This document shows positions 9,688 to 21,063 of a stretch of 64,000 nt of DNA, piece after piece. Source of the DNA: Fallopia convolvulus (lineage: Eukaryota > Streptophyta > Magnoliopsida > Caryophyllales > Polygonaceae); contig OZ024721.1 in assembly GCA_964016875.1 (NCBI GenBank), positions 35,754,823 to 35,818,822 on the forward strand, written 5' to 3'. The first letter of the stretch is position 1, and each line of letters opens with the position of its first letter. The notes under the pieces were generated by a model, which saw only the letters and a list, made by a program, of their open reading frames with translations, had not been told where the DNA came from and made no database searches. The position numbers were made by a program, and so were the translations under genes.

Positions 9688-10386
9688 ATGACAAAGGACA
9701 AGAGTTCAAACTCGAGAGACGAAGATGGCATCATCAAGATCAATGGAGAAAAATCCATATCCCTTCAATACCTTATGCTAATGAAGACCAATTACACTGT
9801 GTAGGCAATTAAGATGGAAGTTTTCCTCACAACACAAGGATTATGGGAAGCCGTGGAAGGATCCGCTGAAGTTGAAGCCAAGAAAGATAAGATGGTGTTG
9901 ACATGCATTTTCCAAGCAATTGGTGAAGATGTTCTCTTGCAAATAGGAGCAAAGAAGTCTGCAAAGGAGGCGTGGGATATGATCAAGATGATGAATGAAG
10001 GGGCTGAAAGAATCAAAGAGGTAAAGATTCAAACCCTTCTAAGAGAGTATGAAAGCCTTAGAATGAGAGAGACAGAATCTGTAGATGAATTTGCTACTAG
10101 ATTGAACATGAATGTTAGCAAATTGAGAAGTTTTGGTCATAATATTGAAGAACAGGGTTTGGTTAAGAAGTTACTTAGATCCAAATCTTCAAAATTTGTC
10201 CAAATTACTACGACTATGGAGGAATTCTGTGATCTGAAAAGTAAGAGTGTAGATGAGATTGTCGGTTCCTTAAAGGCTCATGAAGAAAGATTGAATGAAT
10301 TTTCTGAGAAAGGCTTAGAAAGTGCTCTTCTAACTCGTGATGAGTGGAAGGCAAAAGAAAAGGGTAAGTCTAAAAGAAAAGACTAG
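9688..10386 (+). pseudogene. gag: copia gag, unit 1 (broken)
   Basis: The gag frame starts at ATG 9688 and shows a DUF4219-like N-terminus, then a UBN2 gag domain (AKEAWDMIKMM, LREYESLRM, FATRLNMNV, GSLKAHEERL). A TAG at 9802-9804, where family members have Trp before the AIKM motif, stops the frame after 38 codons. The frame then runs open to 10386. The same stop is present in all four units, so it predates the amplification. Gag would form the virus-like particle; no intact product can be made here. Confidence 0.8.
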
Positions 10387-12463
10387 AAAACCAAATAAGC
10401 CTCAATCTAAATGGAAAGGAAAGAGTCAGAGTAATGAAGGTGAAAACAAACCAAAGAAACGCTTTGATAAAAGTAAAATCAAGTGTTTTTCATGTGGAAA
10501 TTTTGGTCATTTCAAATCTGAATGTGAGATGAAAAATAAAGAAGAAAACGTGAATCTTACAATTGGAAGAGAAGACCAAGAACCAGCATTGTTGATGATC
10601 AAATGTGAAGACAATGTTTTGAGGAATCTATTGGCACCAGAATCTGAACAAGAAGAAGAAAGACAAGGGTTCAGTAAGTGGTACTTAGATACAAGGGCCA
10701 GCAACGACATGACTGGTGACATTAAGTTGATTTCCACAGTTGATAGAAACTTGAGAGGGAAAATCAGATTGGGAGATTCCTCCTTTGTAGATATTCATGG
10801 AAGAGGTACATTATCTTCTCAAGTTCTACTGGTGAGCATGTGACTTTGACTGATGTTTATTATATTCCTAGATTGAAAGCAAATATAATCAGTATTGGTC
10901 AAATGGAGCAGAATGGGAATAGTTCAATCATAAAAGATGGAGTGTTGAGTATATATGCAAAAGGAGGAAGATTAGTTGCTAGTGTGAGGCGACAATTCAA
11001 TAAGTTATACACTCTTACACTTAAAGTTGTCAAGCATGCTTGTTGACTTTTTTGAATGAGCCTGGTTGGCTCTGGCATGCCAGATATGGGCATGTTAATT
11101 TCAACTCACTCAGGAAATTGTCCGATGATAAGATGGTAGTTGGCATGCATGTGATCCGCCAAGTTAATAAGATTTGTGATGGGTGCCTAGTTGGGAAACA
11201 TCACCTAAGTTTTTTTTTACAAAAGCAACCTCATACAGATCAAGTAATCCACTAGATTTGATCCATGCTGATCTTTGTGGCCTTGTCTCTCCACCAACAC
11301 TAGGAGGTAATTTCTACTTCTTACTTTTGGTAGATGATTACTCTCGATTTATGTGGTTAAAACTGCTAAGAAGTAAGGATGAGGCATTTGCTGGTTTTAA
11401 GACATTTAAGGCCAGAGTTGAGTTAGAAAAGGGAGTGAAGATTAAGACACTAAGGACAGATCGTGGAGGTGAGTTTACATCGAAGCAGTTCAAAGAGTTC
11501 TGTGATATGGAAGGAATCCAGAGGCGTTTGACTGCACCTTACTCCCCACAATAGAACGGGGTAGTGGAAAGGAGAAACCAGACTATTACGAAGATAGCCA
11601 GATGCATGTTGAATTGCAAGTCTCTCCCACCATATTTTCGGGGTGAAGATGTAAGTACTGCAATATATATATTGAATAGATCCCCAACAAGTACTCTGGA
11701 TGGTGTAACTACATATGAAGCTTGTAACAATAGGAAGCCAGTGGTGAAGCATTTGAAGATCTTTGGAAGTGTTGCACATGTCAAGAATACTACTCCAAAT
11801 CTTCCTAAATTGCATGATAGAAGCAACGTGATGATATTTGTGGGCTATGAAGAAGGGTCGAAGGCATACAAGTTCTTTGATCCAAGCAAAAGGAAAATTG
11901 TGGTAAGTAGAGATGCAATTTTTGAGGAAGAAAGGAATTGGAACAATTCAGAGGAGAGTAATTAGGAAAACCAGAAGACCTTCACTATGTGTATTTCTGG
12001 TGGTGAGCACACTACTGGTGTCTCACATGTGCAGTCAAATTAAAGTTAAACACTTGACAGCACAATGCAACAGCAAGTGAGTCCAACAAGTGAGGCACAT
12101 TCAAGCAACAGTCAGTTGCAGCAGTCTTTAGGATCGGGCAGTGCAAGTTCAACTGGTGAAGAAAGCTCCTTGACTCCTATAAGGATGAGATCCTTGCAAG
12201 AGATCTATGACTCAACCCAAGAACTTGAAGAAGAGGTTGGCCTATGCTTTATAGCAAAAGATGAGCCTTGCACGTTTGAAGAAGCTGTGTTGAACAAGGA
12301 TTGGAAGAAGGCAATGGATGCTAAGATGGATTCAATCCAGAGTAGTGGCACGTGGGAATTAGCTAATCTTCCTAAGAAGCACAAAGCTATAGGTCTTAGA
12401 TGGATTTTCAAAATTAAAAGAGAACCTGATGGAAGCATTAAAAAAATACAAGGCGAGGTTGGT
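10337..12463 (+). pseudogene. pol: copia pol, unit 1: zinc knuckle, PR, INT, start of RT
   Basis: Order of domains: CCHC knuckle (CFSCGNFGHFKSEC, near 10487-10530), protease with active site DTRAS instead of DTGAS (near 10690), GAG-pre-integrase HHCC zinc region (about 11070-11210), and integrase core with D (HADLCG), D (LRTDRGGEF) and E (VVERRN). The RT N-terminus at 12065-12463 ends where a gypsy LTR begins. Breaks: a missing A near 10809 that is specific to this unit, a stop after KVVKHAC at 11044-11046, a TAG at 11552-11554 just before NGVVERRN (specific to this unit), and other frameshifts shared by all units. Confidence 0.85.
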
Positions 12464-14088
12464 TGTAATATCCCTGATTTTTCAGGATATTTTGATAATA
12501 TTTTCGGGCATCTTTCCAAGACCCGTTTATTAAATCTCGTTACGCGTTACGATCATATTAATGGAAATTATCCCTAGAAAGTTCAGATGGTTAGAATAAA
12601 ATTATTGGAGTTGGTTTTATTAACCAACATAATTTTTGGGATCACTTCCATGAAAGAAGTACTTTGATCCGGTGAGATCCACTTAATTAATTATGTACCC
12701 GTTACGGTTATACTCTGAAACGTAACACCTAAAATTAAAAAGTAGCGAATTAAAATCATCCGAGTTGATTTTATTAGTCTACATAATTTTTAGGATCGTT
12801 TCTATAAAAGGAGTAATATAATCTGAGGTATATAATTTTACCGCCCTAATGCAAGTCCCGTTCCAACACGCATAACAATTCTTACCGACATCAGAATTAT
12901 CTTCTTACTGTAGACACCCTTGCTGCCCACGTCTATTTCCCCTTTAAATAGATGACTCCCTCCGTTCAAGTTGTGAGCAGTCTCTTTAAAATTTCACTCT
13001 GCCACTTTTTCATTCCTATCCAATCGTATGTATTATTGTTCAAATACTCAAACGTGAGAATGATCCCATCATATCCCTAAATTCAATCCCAATTCTTTCT
13101 CCTCCTGTGACTCCAACCAATCAGAAAGCCAATTGCCTTTAATCTTTGAAATGATAACGAACTCCCAGGACCCCACCCTTCTCTAATTAAATTCATTTCC
13201 AATTCACTTCTCTTGGTTCGATTCATTTCAATCTCCCTCCGTTCAGTTTTATTCACGCCAGCATATATATCTCGGCCTCATTTCGTCCGGTACGCCACCA
13301 TCGTTATTTTCGGAGTCTCCGTTGAGCCTTTTGGTGTCGTTACGCTGCCCGCCATTGACGTCGTTAGGATCGTGACGCTGCCATGACTCCATAGGATCAA
13401 ACCGCTCTTGAAACCGACGCTCCGATCTTCCATACCGTCGATCTCTTGGTATGAACTTTCGATCCCTTTATACGTTCCGTTGGTCCATATTAAATTCCGA
13501 GAATTTTACACCACGTTCGTATAATATAAATGAACACTTTTCATTTATAAGAAAGTACCAAAAAGATGACGTATGACCATCAAAATCTAACCCTAAGGAA
13601 TGACGTTATTAAAAGGATTTATATATATAATTATTTCTTTATATATATAATAATAACTAAGTCATTTAATCCCATTACCCGTTTGGGATTGTGGATATTT
13701 AAATTCCGCTATTTAAATTTCCGCCTTTATTTTCTGTCCTTCGACCTAGTCCATTCCTGGTCGAAGTTGATCGTTATTTAAATTTCCGCGTTTATCTTTC
13801 CGTCCTTCGACCTAGTCCATTCCTGATCGAAGTGATCGTTATTTTAATTTCTATGACCTTGGTCCTTCAAGATCATATTTAAGCTTTATGTCATTTATGA
13901 TTTTATGAAGTTCGTTTAAAAAGGAATAAAACGACCATTAAAATCTATAAAAAGAGGTAATACGATCAGGAGACGTTTACTCTCAAAGACATAATTAAGT
14001 TTGCTAAAGAGTTGTATAACGAATTTATATGACAATGGCATTAAATTGAGTCGTTACTCTGCTCGTTTTTCGAAAAGACGTTAAAAAA
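12431..14088 (+). repeat. 1,658-bp direct duplication, first copy
   Basis: Covers the last 33 bp of copia RT and about half of the gypsy LTR. The boundaries carry the microhomology GGAA at 12431, 14089 and 15747. Its 5' half carries variants found only here, while its 3' half matches units 2 and 3 at most sites. Confidence 0.9.
13711..13840 (+). repeat. two 65-bp tandem repeats with hairpins in the gypsy LTR
   Basis: 13711-13775 and 13776-13840 are tandem copies starting ATTTAAATTTCCGC. Each contains TTCGACC, a 12-base loop and GGTCGAA (second copy GATCGAA), a 7-bp stem. The pair recurs in the second duplication copy and in units 2 and 3. Confidence 0.7.
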
Positions 14089-15746
14089 GGAAGCATTAAA
14101 AAAATACAAGGCGAGGCTGGTTGTAATATCCCTGATTTTTCAGGATATTTTGATAATATTTTCGGGCATCTTTCCAAGACCCGTTTATTAAATCTCGTTA
14201 CGCGTTACGATCATATTAATGGAAATTATCCCTAGAAAGTTCAGATGGTTAGAATAAAATTATTGGAGTTGGTTTTATTAACCAACATAATTTTTGGGAT
14301 CACTTCCATGAAAGAAGTACTTTGATCCGATGAGATCCACTTAATTAATTATGTACCCGTTACGGTTATACTCTGAAACGTAACACCTAAAATTAAAAAA
14401 GTAGCGAATTAAAATCATCCGAGTTGATTTTATTAGTCTACATAATTTTTAGGATCGTTTCTATAAAGGAGTAATATAATCCGAGGTATATAATTTTACC
14501 GCCCTAATGCAAGTCCCGTTCCAACACACATAACAATTCTTACCGACATCAGAATTATCTTCTTACTGTAGACACCCTTGCTGCCCACGTCTATTTCCCC
14601 TTTAAATAGATGACTCCCTCCGTTCAAGTTGTGAGCAGTCTCTTTAAAATTTCACTCTGCCACTTTTTCATTCCTATCCAATCGTATGTATTATTGTTCA
14701 AATACTCAAACGTGAGAATGATCCCATCATATCCCTAAATTCAATCCCAATTCTTTCTCCTCCTGTGACTCCAACCAATCAGAAAGCCAATTGCCTTTAA
14801 TCTTTGAAATGATAACGAACTCCCAGGACCCCACCCTTCTCTAATTAAATTCATTTCCAATTCACTTCTCTTGGTTCGATTCATTTCAATCTCCCTCCGT
14901 TCAGTTTTATTCACGCCGGCATATATATCTCGGCCTCATTTCGTCCGGTACGCCACCATCGTTATTTTCGGAGTCTCCGTTGAGCCTTTTGGTGTCGTTA
15001 CGCTGCCCGCCGTTGACGTCGTTAGGATCGTGACGCTGCCATGACTCCATAGGATCAAACCGCTCTTGAAACCGACGCTCCGATCTTCCATACCGTCGAT
15101 CTCTTGGTATGAACTTTCGATCCCTTTATACGTTCCGTTGGTCCATATTAAATTCCGAGAATTTTACACCACGTTCGTATAATATAAATGAACACTTTTC
15201 ATTTATAAGAAAGTACCAAAAAGATGACGTATGACCATCAAAATCTAACCCTAAGCAATGACGTTATTAAAAGGATTTATATATATAATTATTTCTTTAT
15301 ATATATAATAATAACTAAGTCATTTAATCCCATTACCCGTTTGGGATTGTGGATTTTTAAATTCCGCTATTTAAATTTCCGCCTTTATTTTCTGTCCTTC
15401 GACCTAGTCCATTCCTGGTCGAAGTTGATCGTTATTTAAATTTCCGCCTTTATCTTTCCGTCCTTCGACCTAGTCCATTCCTGGTCGAAGTGATCGTTAT
15501 TTTAATTTCTATGACCTTGGTCCTTCAAGATCATATTTAAGCTTTATGTTATTTATGATTTTATGGAGTTCGTTTAAAAAGGAATAAAACGACCATTAAA
15601 ATCTATAAAAAGAGGTAATACGATCAGGAGACGTTTACTCTCAAAGACATAATTAAGTTTGCTAAAGAGTTGTATAACGAATTTATATGACAATGGCATT
15701 AAATTGAGTCGTTACTCTGCTCGTTTTTCGAAAAGACGTTAAAAAA
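14089..15746 (+). repeat. 1,658-bp direct duplication, second copy
   Basis: Head-to-tail copy of 12431-14088. It starts again with the copia-derived GGAAGCATTAAAAA and then the LTR start at 14122. Its 5' half matches units 2 and 3, while its 3' half (for example AAGCAATG, GGATTTTT, CCTGGTCGAAGTGATC) differs from them and from copy 1. This gives a reciprocal mosaic with copy 1. Confidence 0.9.
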
Positions 15747-17282
15747 GGAATAAACAGTTAAGGAGTTTATTCATAAATCGTCTATTTAAGCTTTTAGAAT
15801 TGTTCTTACCAGGAAAGGTTTAAGAAGTTCTCTTTGAAGCTGTTGCCTTATCTTTTTGCTAAGTTCGCTTTCAAGGTAAGTGGACGGTTCTCTCTTACCC
15901 TTTTTATTAAACGTGAATTTCTATTTCCGTTTAATATCGCTTAATTGTTGGGAACACTTGTTTGCTAAATAACCGGAATTAGGTTTATTTATTGATTAGA
16001 TTTAACGACTGTTCGTTATTTCTTATTATTCGTACTACTAGTACAATTTAGGGCCGTTGATTGTGCTCTTATGCGATTGGAGATTTTCCTTTGAGATCTC
16101 TTTGTTGTGGATAATTGTAGAATAGGGATTTCGGGTTTTGACTCGCATATCTCTCTATAACTTGTTAGGTGGTATATCTATTATCGACTCCTAACCTCTG
16201 GTCATGACTATGCCTGCTCTATCGATAAGAGAGGTGCCCGCACTCTAGCTAAGTGCACTAATATGCAAGGTCTGAAATATTGTCCTTGGCATCCCCGGCT
16301 AATTTGCGAGCCAACTTAAAAGTCGTTAACTAAATTGAAAGTTTTATGACTTAAGAAAAGATAGAGTGCCCAATGCACTATAATTAATGAACCAAGACGG
16401 TTAGTACAACTTGGAAGACCGTTCTCGCTCCCGGCTTGAAAAGATTGTCTTCGAATCTGAATTCATGCTCGACTTGTTTCAAACGCCTATAAAATGGCGA
16501 AATGGGTTAGGTGTAGAAAGCCCTAGCGGCCATCTCCCCATTGGCATTTCCGAGTATGGTGAGGTTAGTCGAGGTCCGGATAGTCGACGAAGGCTTTTAA
16601 ACTATCAAATGTGTGATAATACAGTTCCCAACAAATCTCGTAATTCCAATGGAACCACATAGCTGTGGTGTCCTATCTCAATCTTGTACTCTATTATCTC
16701 TTCTCTTCTTTCAGGACGCTAACTATTGGATCATCGACCGGATTGTTACTCGGATATTCGATGCCACATATTTAGACTTTCCCATGAGAACCTAGCCCTA
16801 TTCTTCCACTTACTAGTCTCTAGATAGACTAACCCGCTTTCTTTCTTTCCCGGTTCGTCCGGCTGGTATTTCTTGCCTTTTATGGAAATATCAGGTAGTG
16901 AAGGTCGGACCCCAATAGGTTAGAAGACGGAGCCTTGAAGACCTTGAAGGAAGGAAGGAAGGAAGGAAGTTTTAAATGTTTTAAAGTATTTTGGGTCCCA
17001 CATGCTTATGTACGAACCATGGTCTATAACTGATCGTCTTAATAGTCCGCTGCTGTTCACTTTTGATGTATTTCTCTAAGTGAACAATGAAGATGTAATA
17101 ACAGTATTTGTTTCCCTTCAACCAGTATGTAATGAACAAGTTTAATATTTGTAATATAATTCCTGCATTATGGTTTTTACTTGAAATGTGTTGTGTTACC
17201 TAGCCTCGGGTGGCTTCAGATGGTAAAGTCCGACGTCACTGGCGGTAGCACCCTTGGTTTAAAAATAGGGGTGTTACAATTA

Positions 17283-17295
17283 TGGTATCAAAGCC
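17283..17295 (+). other. gypsy primer binding site, unit 1
   Basis: TGGTATCAAAGCC lies five bases after the LTR end. Units 2 and 3 have TGGTATCAGAGCC, the perfect tRNA-Met complement, so this unit carries one substitution in the primer site. Confidence 0.75.
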
Positions 17296-17509
17296 GAAAG
17301 TTTTGTTTTTCACTGAAAACACCTTTTGATTCTATTTAATTGAGAATCACTCGTAAAGAACTTCTTAGAAGTGTCTAGGACTTTAACCTTAGGGAAATGT
17401 CTAGACTTATGCATTTAAGAAACATGATTTGATTTCAGAACTTCCTTCCAAAATCTTCACCTCAAGTATTAGATTACCGAAATTCTAATACTGGCTTCAT
17501 CTTCAGAAA

Positions 17510-18058
17510 ATGTCGGATGCTGGAAGTAGAGCCCGTGCTCAACAAGAAGCGGAAAGCGCAAGAAAAGCCATCGAAGATGCTTACTCCTCTACTAATCCAC
17601 AACAGGCTGGATCGACATCCAACCAAATTCCTTTGTACCATTCGGATAGCTCTGCGAATCAAGGATCTAATATGCCAAGCAATATGTCGGATTCGAGGAG
17701 TTCTAACACAGAATCATGGGGAGACGAAGGCTGCCACTCTTCGGAATATAATCCTTATGACGCAATAGTAACTTTTGGACCAGCCTCGTTCCTTTTTCTT
17801 CACATAAGGACTCAACTACTCCGAGAGCAAAGAATTTTATGGCAGAACAATTCAAGGCGATTGGAGCGACAGGTCCTTCGCCGAGGGTATCGTAGCAATG
17901 AAGATGACATCGCGTTAGGCAACCTTCGCATCCAAACAATACAGGCTGATCTGTTGTTAGGATATACAGGAGGGATTCCGGAAATAGGCAGCTTTGATCA
18001 AGACTTCATTATTATTTACTGCTATCCTCCGCCAATGCCGCCGCCGCCATGGGTCTGA
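17510..18058 (+). pseudogene. gag: gypsy gag N-terminal fragment, unit 1
   Basis: A 182-residue frame beginning MSDAGSRARAQQEAESARK, placed about 230 bp after the primer site as expected for gypsy gag. It has no recognisable retrotransposon gag core or zinc knuckle, so only the N-terminal region was captured before the junction at 18305. It is open in this unit, but units 2 and 3 have lost one C near codon 9 and shift frame. Confidence 0.55.
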
Positions 18059-18305
18059 ATAGCTCCCAAGGTTTTCTCAACTATAATAAAGTCCTTGGAC
18101 TTATGTCCTGACGCCACTCTCGAAGTTTATGCCAACCACTAATTTTGTTACTAGACAAAATGGTTGACTTCTACTGAATAGACTTCGCGATTCTCGCTTT
18201 CGTTTTATTTCTACCCCTAAGTCCGTTAGTAAACTCCACCATTCACTGTTATAAGGATGGTTGGGGTCGGTGGTAAAGTTGTCTTGATTTCAAGAATAGG
18301 GTTCC
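18059..18305 (+). other. gypsy fragment up to the array junction
   Basis: Non-coding tail of the captured gypsy internal region. It ends at GGTTCC, where it meets the LINE sequence AATGTTATGG. The same junction is found at 27324 and 36343. Confidence 0.6.
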
Positions 18306-19978
18306 AATGTTATGGACAAAACAAACCAACCATTTCCCATCACTATCTCTTGTCACTCTCGTTGCAGCTGCCAATCTATCATCCTTCACCAAGCCATTCG
18401 TATTAAGCTTCACGCAACTTTCATTTCGTCCGCTCCATCTAACAAACACCTCTTCTCGTCCGCAAATTGTTTGATTTTTGGACAAAGGAGTCATTGCTTA
18501 TTTATAATTCCCAACTTGCCTTTGTATGAAATTTAGTCTATTTCCTATAAAATTATCCTAGCAAAAAACAATCATATTACGCCATTTTCAAATCCACCAC
18601 AATCCAGTAGCAAAAGCGCTTAACTAGGAAACACCACCCGACTCCAATCCAAATGACAAGAAATATTCATTCAAATCCAAAAAGCAAAGTCTAAATCAAA
18701 GAAATCTTCCTTAGATAGAGGAATGTGAAGATCATCCCAAAAGCGCTTTGTAATGTCACAATCACGCAAAAAATGGATCAACGACTCTTCCTCGTTTGTA
18801 CATATAGCACAAATTGCATTGGTAGCGAAGTGCCTATGAACAATTTCTTTATTGGTGAGGATGACTCCTTTAAAGACTATCCAAACAAACTTCTTGGCAC
18901 GTACCGTATACTATAGACGCCATATCAATTTATAAATGTGAGCATTATTTCATTTCTCAATTCGATCACCCCTTAGTATGTCATAAGCAAACAACACTCT
19001 TTAATCCCCACAAGGCGAGAAGCGCCACCTAAGCACATCGATCGGTTGCCTCGGGGCTAGGAGAAACCGTTATAGATGCTAATTTGAGCAACACCGAGGG
19101 TGGTAACAGGCCATTAAGATCATGCCAGTTCCAACCACTATTTGATGACTAGTAGTCACCGATAGTACACTCCAAGTCAAGGTTGGAAATAGGGCCGATC
19201 ACCACCACATGATTCTGACTATCATCCATTAATCACTTATCCATCTAGAAACTAATTAATATGGCAACCATTGCCAACACACCATCGAGTACCTTATGTG
19301 ACAACATATTAGACTCCATCTCTCAAACTACGAAGGATTTACTCGATTGCAAAGAGAGGTACGAAAATACTTAATTTGCTCGTATGACATTCACCCATAA
19401 TTTGCCATATTTTTTCTTAAGAAACACCACCCAATTAAGCTTCCCAATCAAAGCAAAATTCGTCTCCTTCATAGATCAGACTCCAATCTCCTCATGGGAC
19501 ATTGGTTTGCAAGCATCCTCCCAATTAACTGTTAACATGGTGGATTCACCTTCTTGATTAATCTTTTCCATTCAAAAGGCGGGATTAAAAGAAAAGCTCC
19601 AGTAGTGTTATTGATCGGAATTAAATCAATTGCAAGCAAACAATAAAAAGACTTGAAAATATCAATAGTATGCAATTCAAAATCCTCTCGATCTTCAATC
19701 CAATTATTGTTTGAATCACGCAACATCATCACTTTGTTTCTCTTTCATTGAGTGTTTGACGTTGCATGGAAAACGATATTTTGTTCGCCACTCTTAGGCC
19801 ACTGGACTCGAGATTTTTGGAGCCACAACAACTCCTCTCTCTCTCTGTGTGTTCACTACTAAGTCATATTGAAATTTGATTTCCCGCTCAAGTAAAACAT
19901 CAATTGGGCCCAAGCTTATCAAACTTTGCACAACATCAATGCAAGATAATAGTTTCTGCTTCTAAACTAAGATATTAC
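18306..19978 (-). pseudogene. LINE-1 fragment, unit 2
   Basis: Copy of 7630-9302, truncated within the RNase H region at the junction. It carries derived changes shared with units 3 and 4, such as the residues DFELHTIDIF where unit 1 has AFGLHTIDIF. It ends with ATTAC before the LTR. Confidence 0.8.
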
Positions 19979-20331
19979 TGAAAGAACATAAGCTTGATTA
20001 GTGTTTCTTAGTTTTTTATGTATTTCTTGTTATTAGTTGAGTCTGTAACAAGCCAAACAGAAGTTAAGTGCTTCGCGTGTAAGACAGGGAGAATAACTGT
20101 CACATGAAGTGGTTAGTTAAACTGTCAAGTTAACTGCTCTAGAAGTTAGTTAGAGGCAGTTAGTACAGACTTGTAAGTGTGTTATATATATGTAACACGT
20201 GTAAGAAAACAGACTGTTGGTTCTGTTATTAAAAGAAGATCAATACAAGATTGTAGTATTGTTCATTGAGTGTGTTCTTTTGTGTGAGATTCACATTGGG
20301 TTTATCAGAATCAATTGTATTTCTCTCTTCA
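19979..20331 (+). mobile_element. copia 5' LTR, unit 2
   Basis: A 353-bp copy starting TGAAAGAACATAAG. It has GAGATTCACATTGGG where unit 1 has GAGTTCACATTGTG. The primer site TGGTATCAGAGC follows at 20334-20345. Confidence 0.92.
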
Positions 20332-20364
20332 CTTGGTATCAGAGCAAAATAGAAGAGAGCAAAA

Positions 20365-21063
20365 ATGACAAAGGACAAGAGTTCAAACTCTAGAGACGAA
20401 GATGGCATCATCAAGATCAATGGAGAAAAATCCATATCCCTTCAATACCTTATGCTAATGAAGACCAATTACACTGTGTAGGCAATTAAGATGGAAGTTT
20501 TCCTCACAACACAAGGATTATGGGAAGCCGTGGAAGGATCCGCTGAAGTTGAAGCCAAGAAAGATAAGATGGTGTTGGCATGCATTTTCCAAGCAATTGG
20601 TGAAGATGTTCTCTTGCAAATAGGAGCAAAGAAGTCTGCAAAGGAGGCGTGGGATATGATCAAGATGATGAATGAAGGGGCTGAAAGAATCAAAGAGGTA
20701 AAGATTCAAACCCTTCTAAGAGAGTATGAAAGCCTTAGAATGAGAGAGACAGAATCTGTAGATGAATTTGCTACTAGATTGAACATGAATGTTAGCAAAA
20801 TGAGGAGTTTTGGTCATAATATTGAAGAACAGGGTTTGGTTAAGAAGTTACTTAGATCCAAATCTTCAAAATTTGTCCAAATTACTACGACTATGGAGGA
20901 ATCCTGTGATCTGAAAAGTAAGAGTGTAGATGAGATTGTCGGTTCCTTAAAGGCTCATGAAGAAAGATTGAATGAATTTTCTGAGAAAGGCTTAGAAAGT
21001 GCTCTTCTAACTCGTGATGAGTGGAAGGCAAAAGAAAAGGGTAAGTCTAAAAGAAAAGACTAG
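20365..21063 (+). pseudogene. gag: copia gag, unit 2 (broken)
   Basis: Same frame and same early TAG (20479-20481) as unit 1. It has SKMRSF and EESCDL where units 1 and 4 have SKLRSF and EEFCDL, changes shared with unit 3. Confidence 0.8.

Larger units (their letters stand above)
12464..17278 (+). mobile_element. Ty3/gypsy 5' LTR, unit 1 (with internal duplication)
   Basis: Begins TGTAATATCCC and ends AGGGGTGTTACA, the inverted TGTAA...TTACA ends of plant chromovirus LTRs. It is 4,815 bp here, exactly 3,157 plus the 1,658-bp duplication. It sits inside copia RT, after the GSIKK motif and the GCGAGG words that continue copia coding for a few residues. It holds long pyrimidine-rich stretches and no long reading frame. 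Only the 5' LTR side of the gypsy insertion survives; the right-hand target duplication is missing. Confidence 0.88.
7630..18305 (+). repeat. tandem array unit 1 (10,676 bp)
   Basis: First unit of a LINE fragment, copia 5' part and gypsy LTR/gag block that repeats at 18306, 27325 and 36344. The unit starts at AATGTTATGG, where the native LINE sequence and the gypsy/LINE junction copies begin to agree. It is longer than units 2 and 3 by 1,658 bp because of an internal duplication in the gypsy LTR. It is also the most diverged unit. Confidence 0.9.

Noticed and set aside
13566..13781. Short frame MTYDHQN... repeated in each gypsy LTR
   Set aside because: It lies in LTR non-coding sequence next to microsatellites; its recurrence only reflects the array.
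16411..16795. Short frames inside the gypsy LTR
   Set aside because: No domain; they vary by stops between units and lie inside an LTR.
17510..18058. A host gene beginning MSDAGSRARAQQ
   Set aside because: Its position just after a gypsy primer site and its repetition in the array identify it as the start of gypsy gag.
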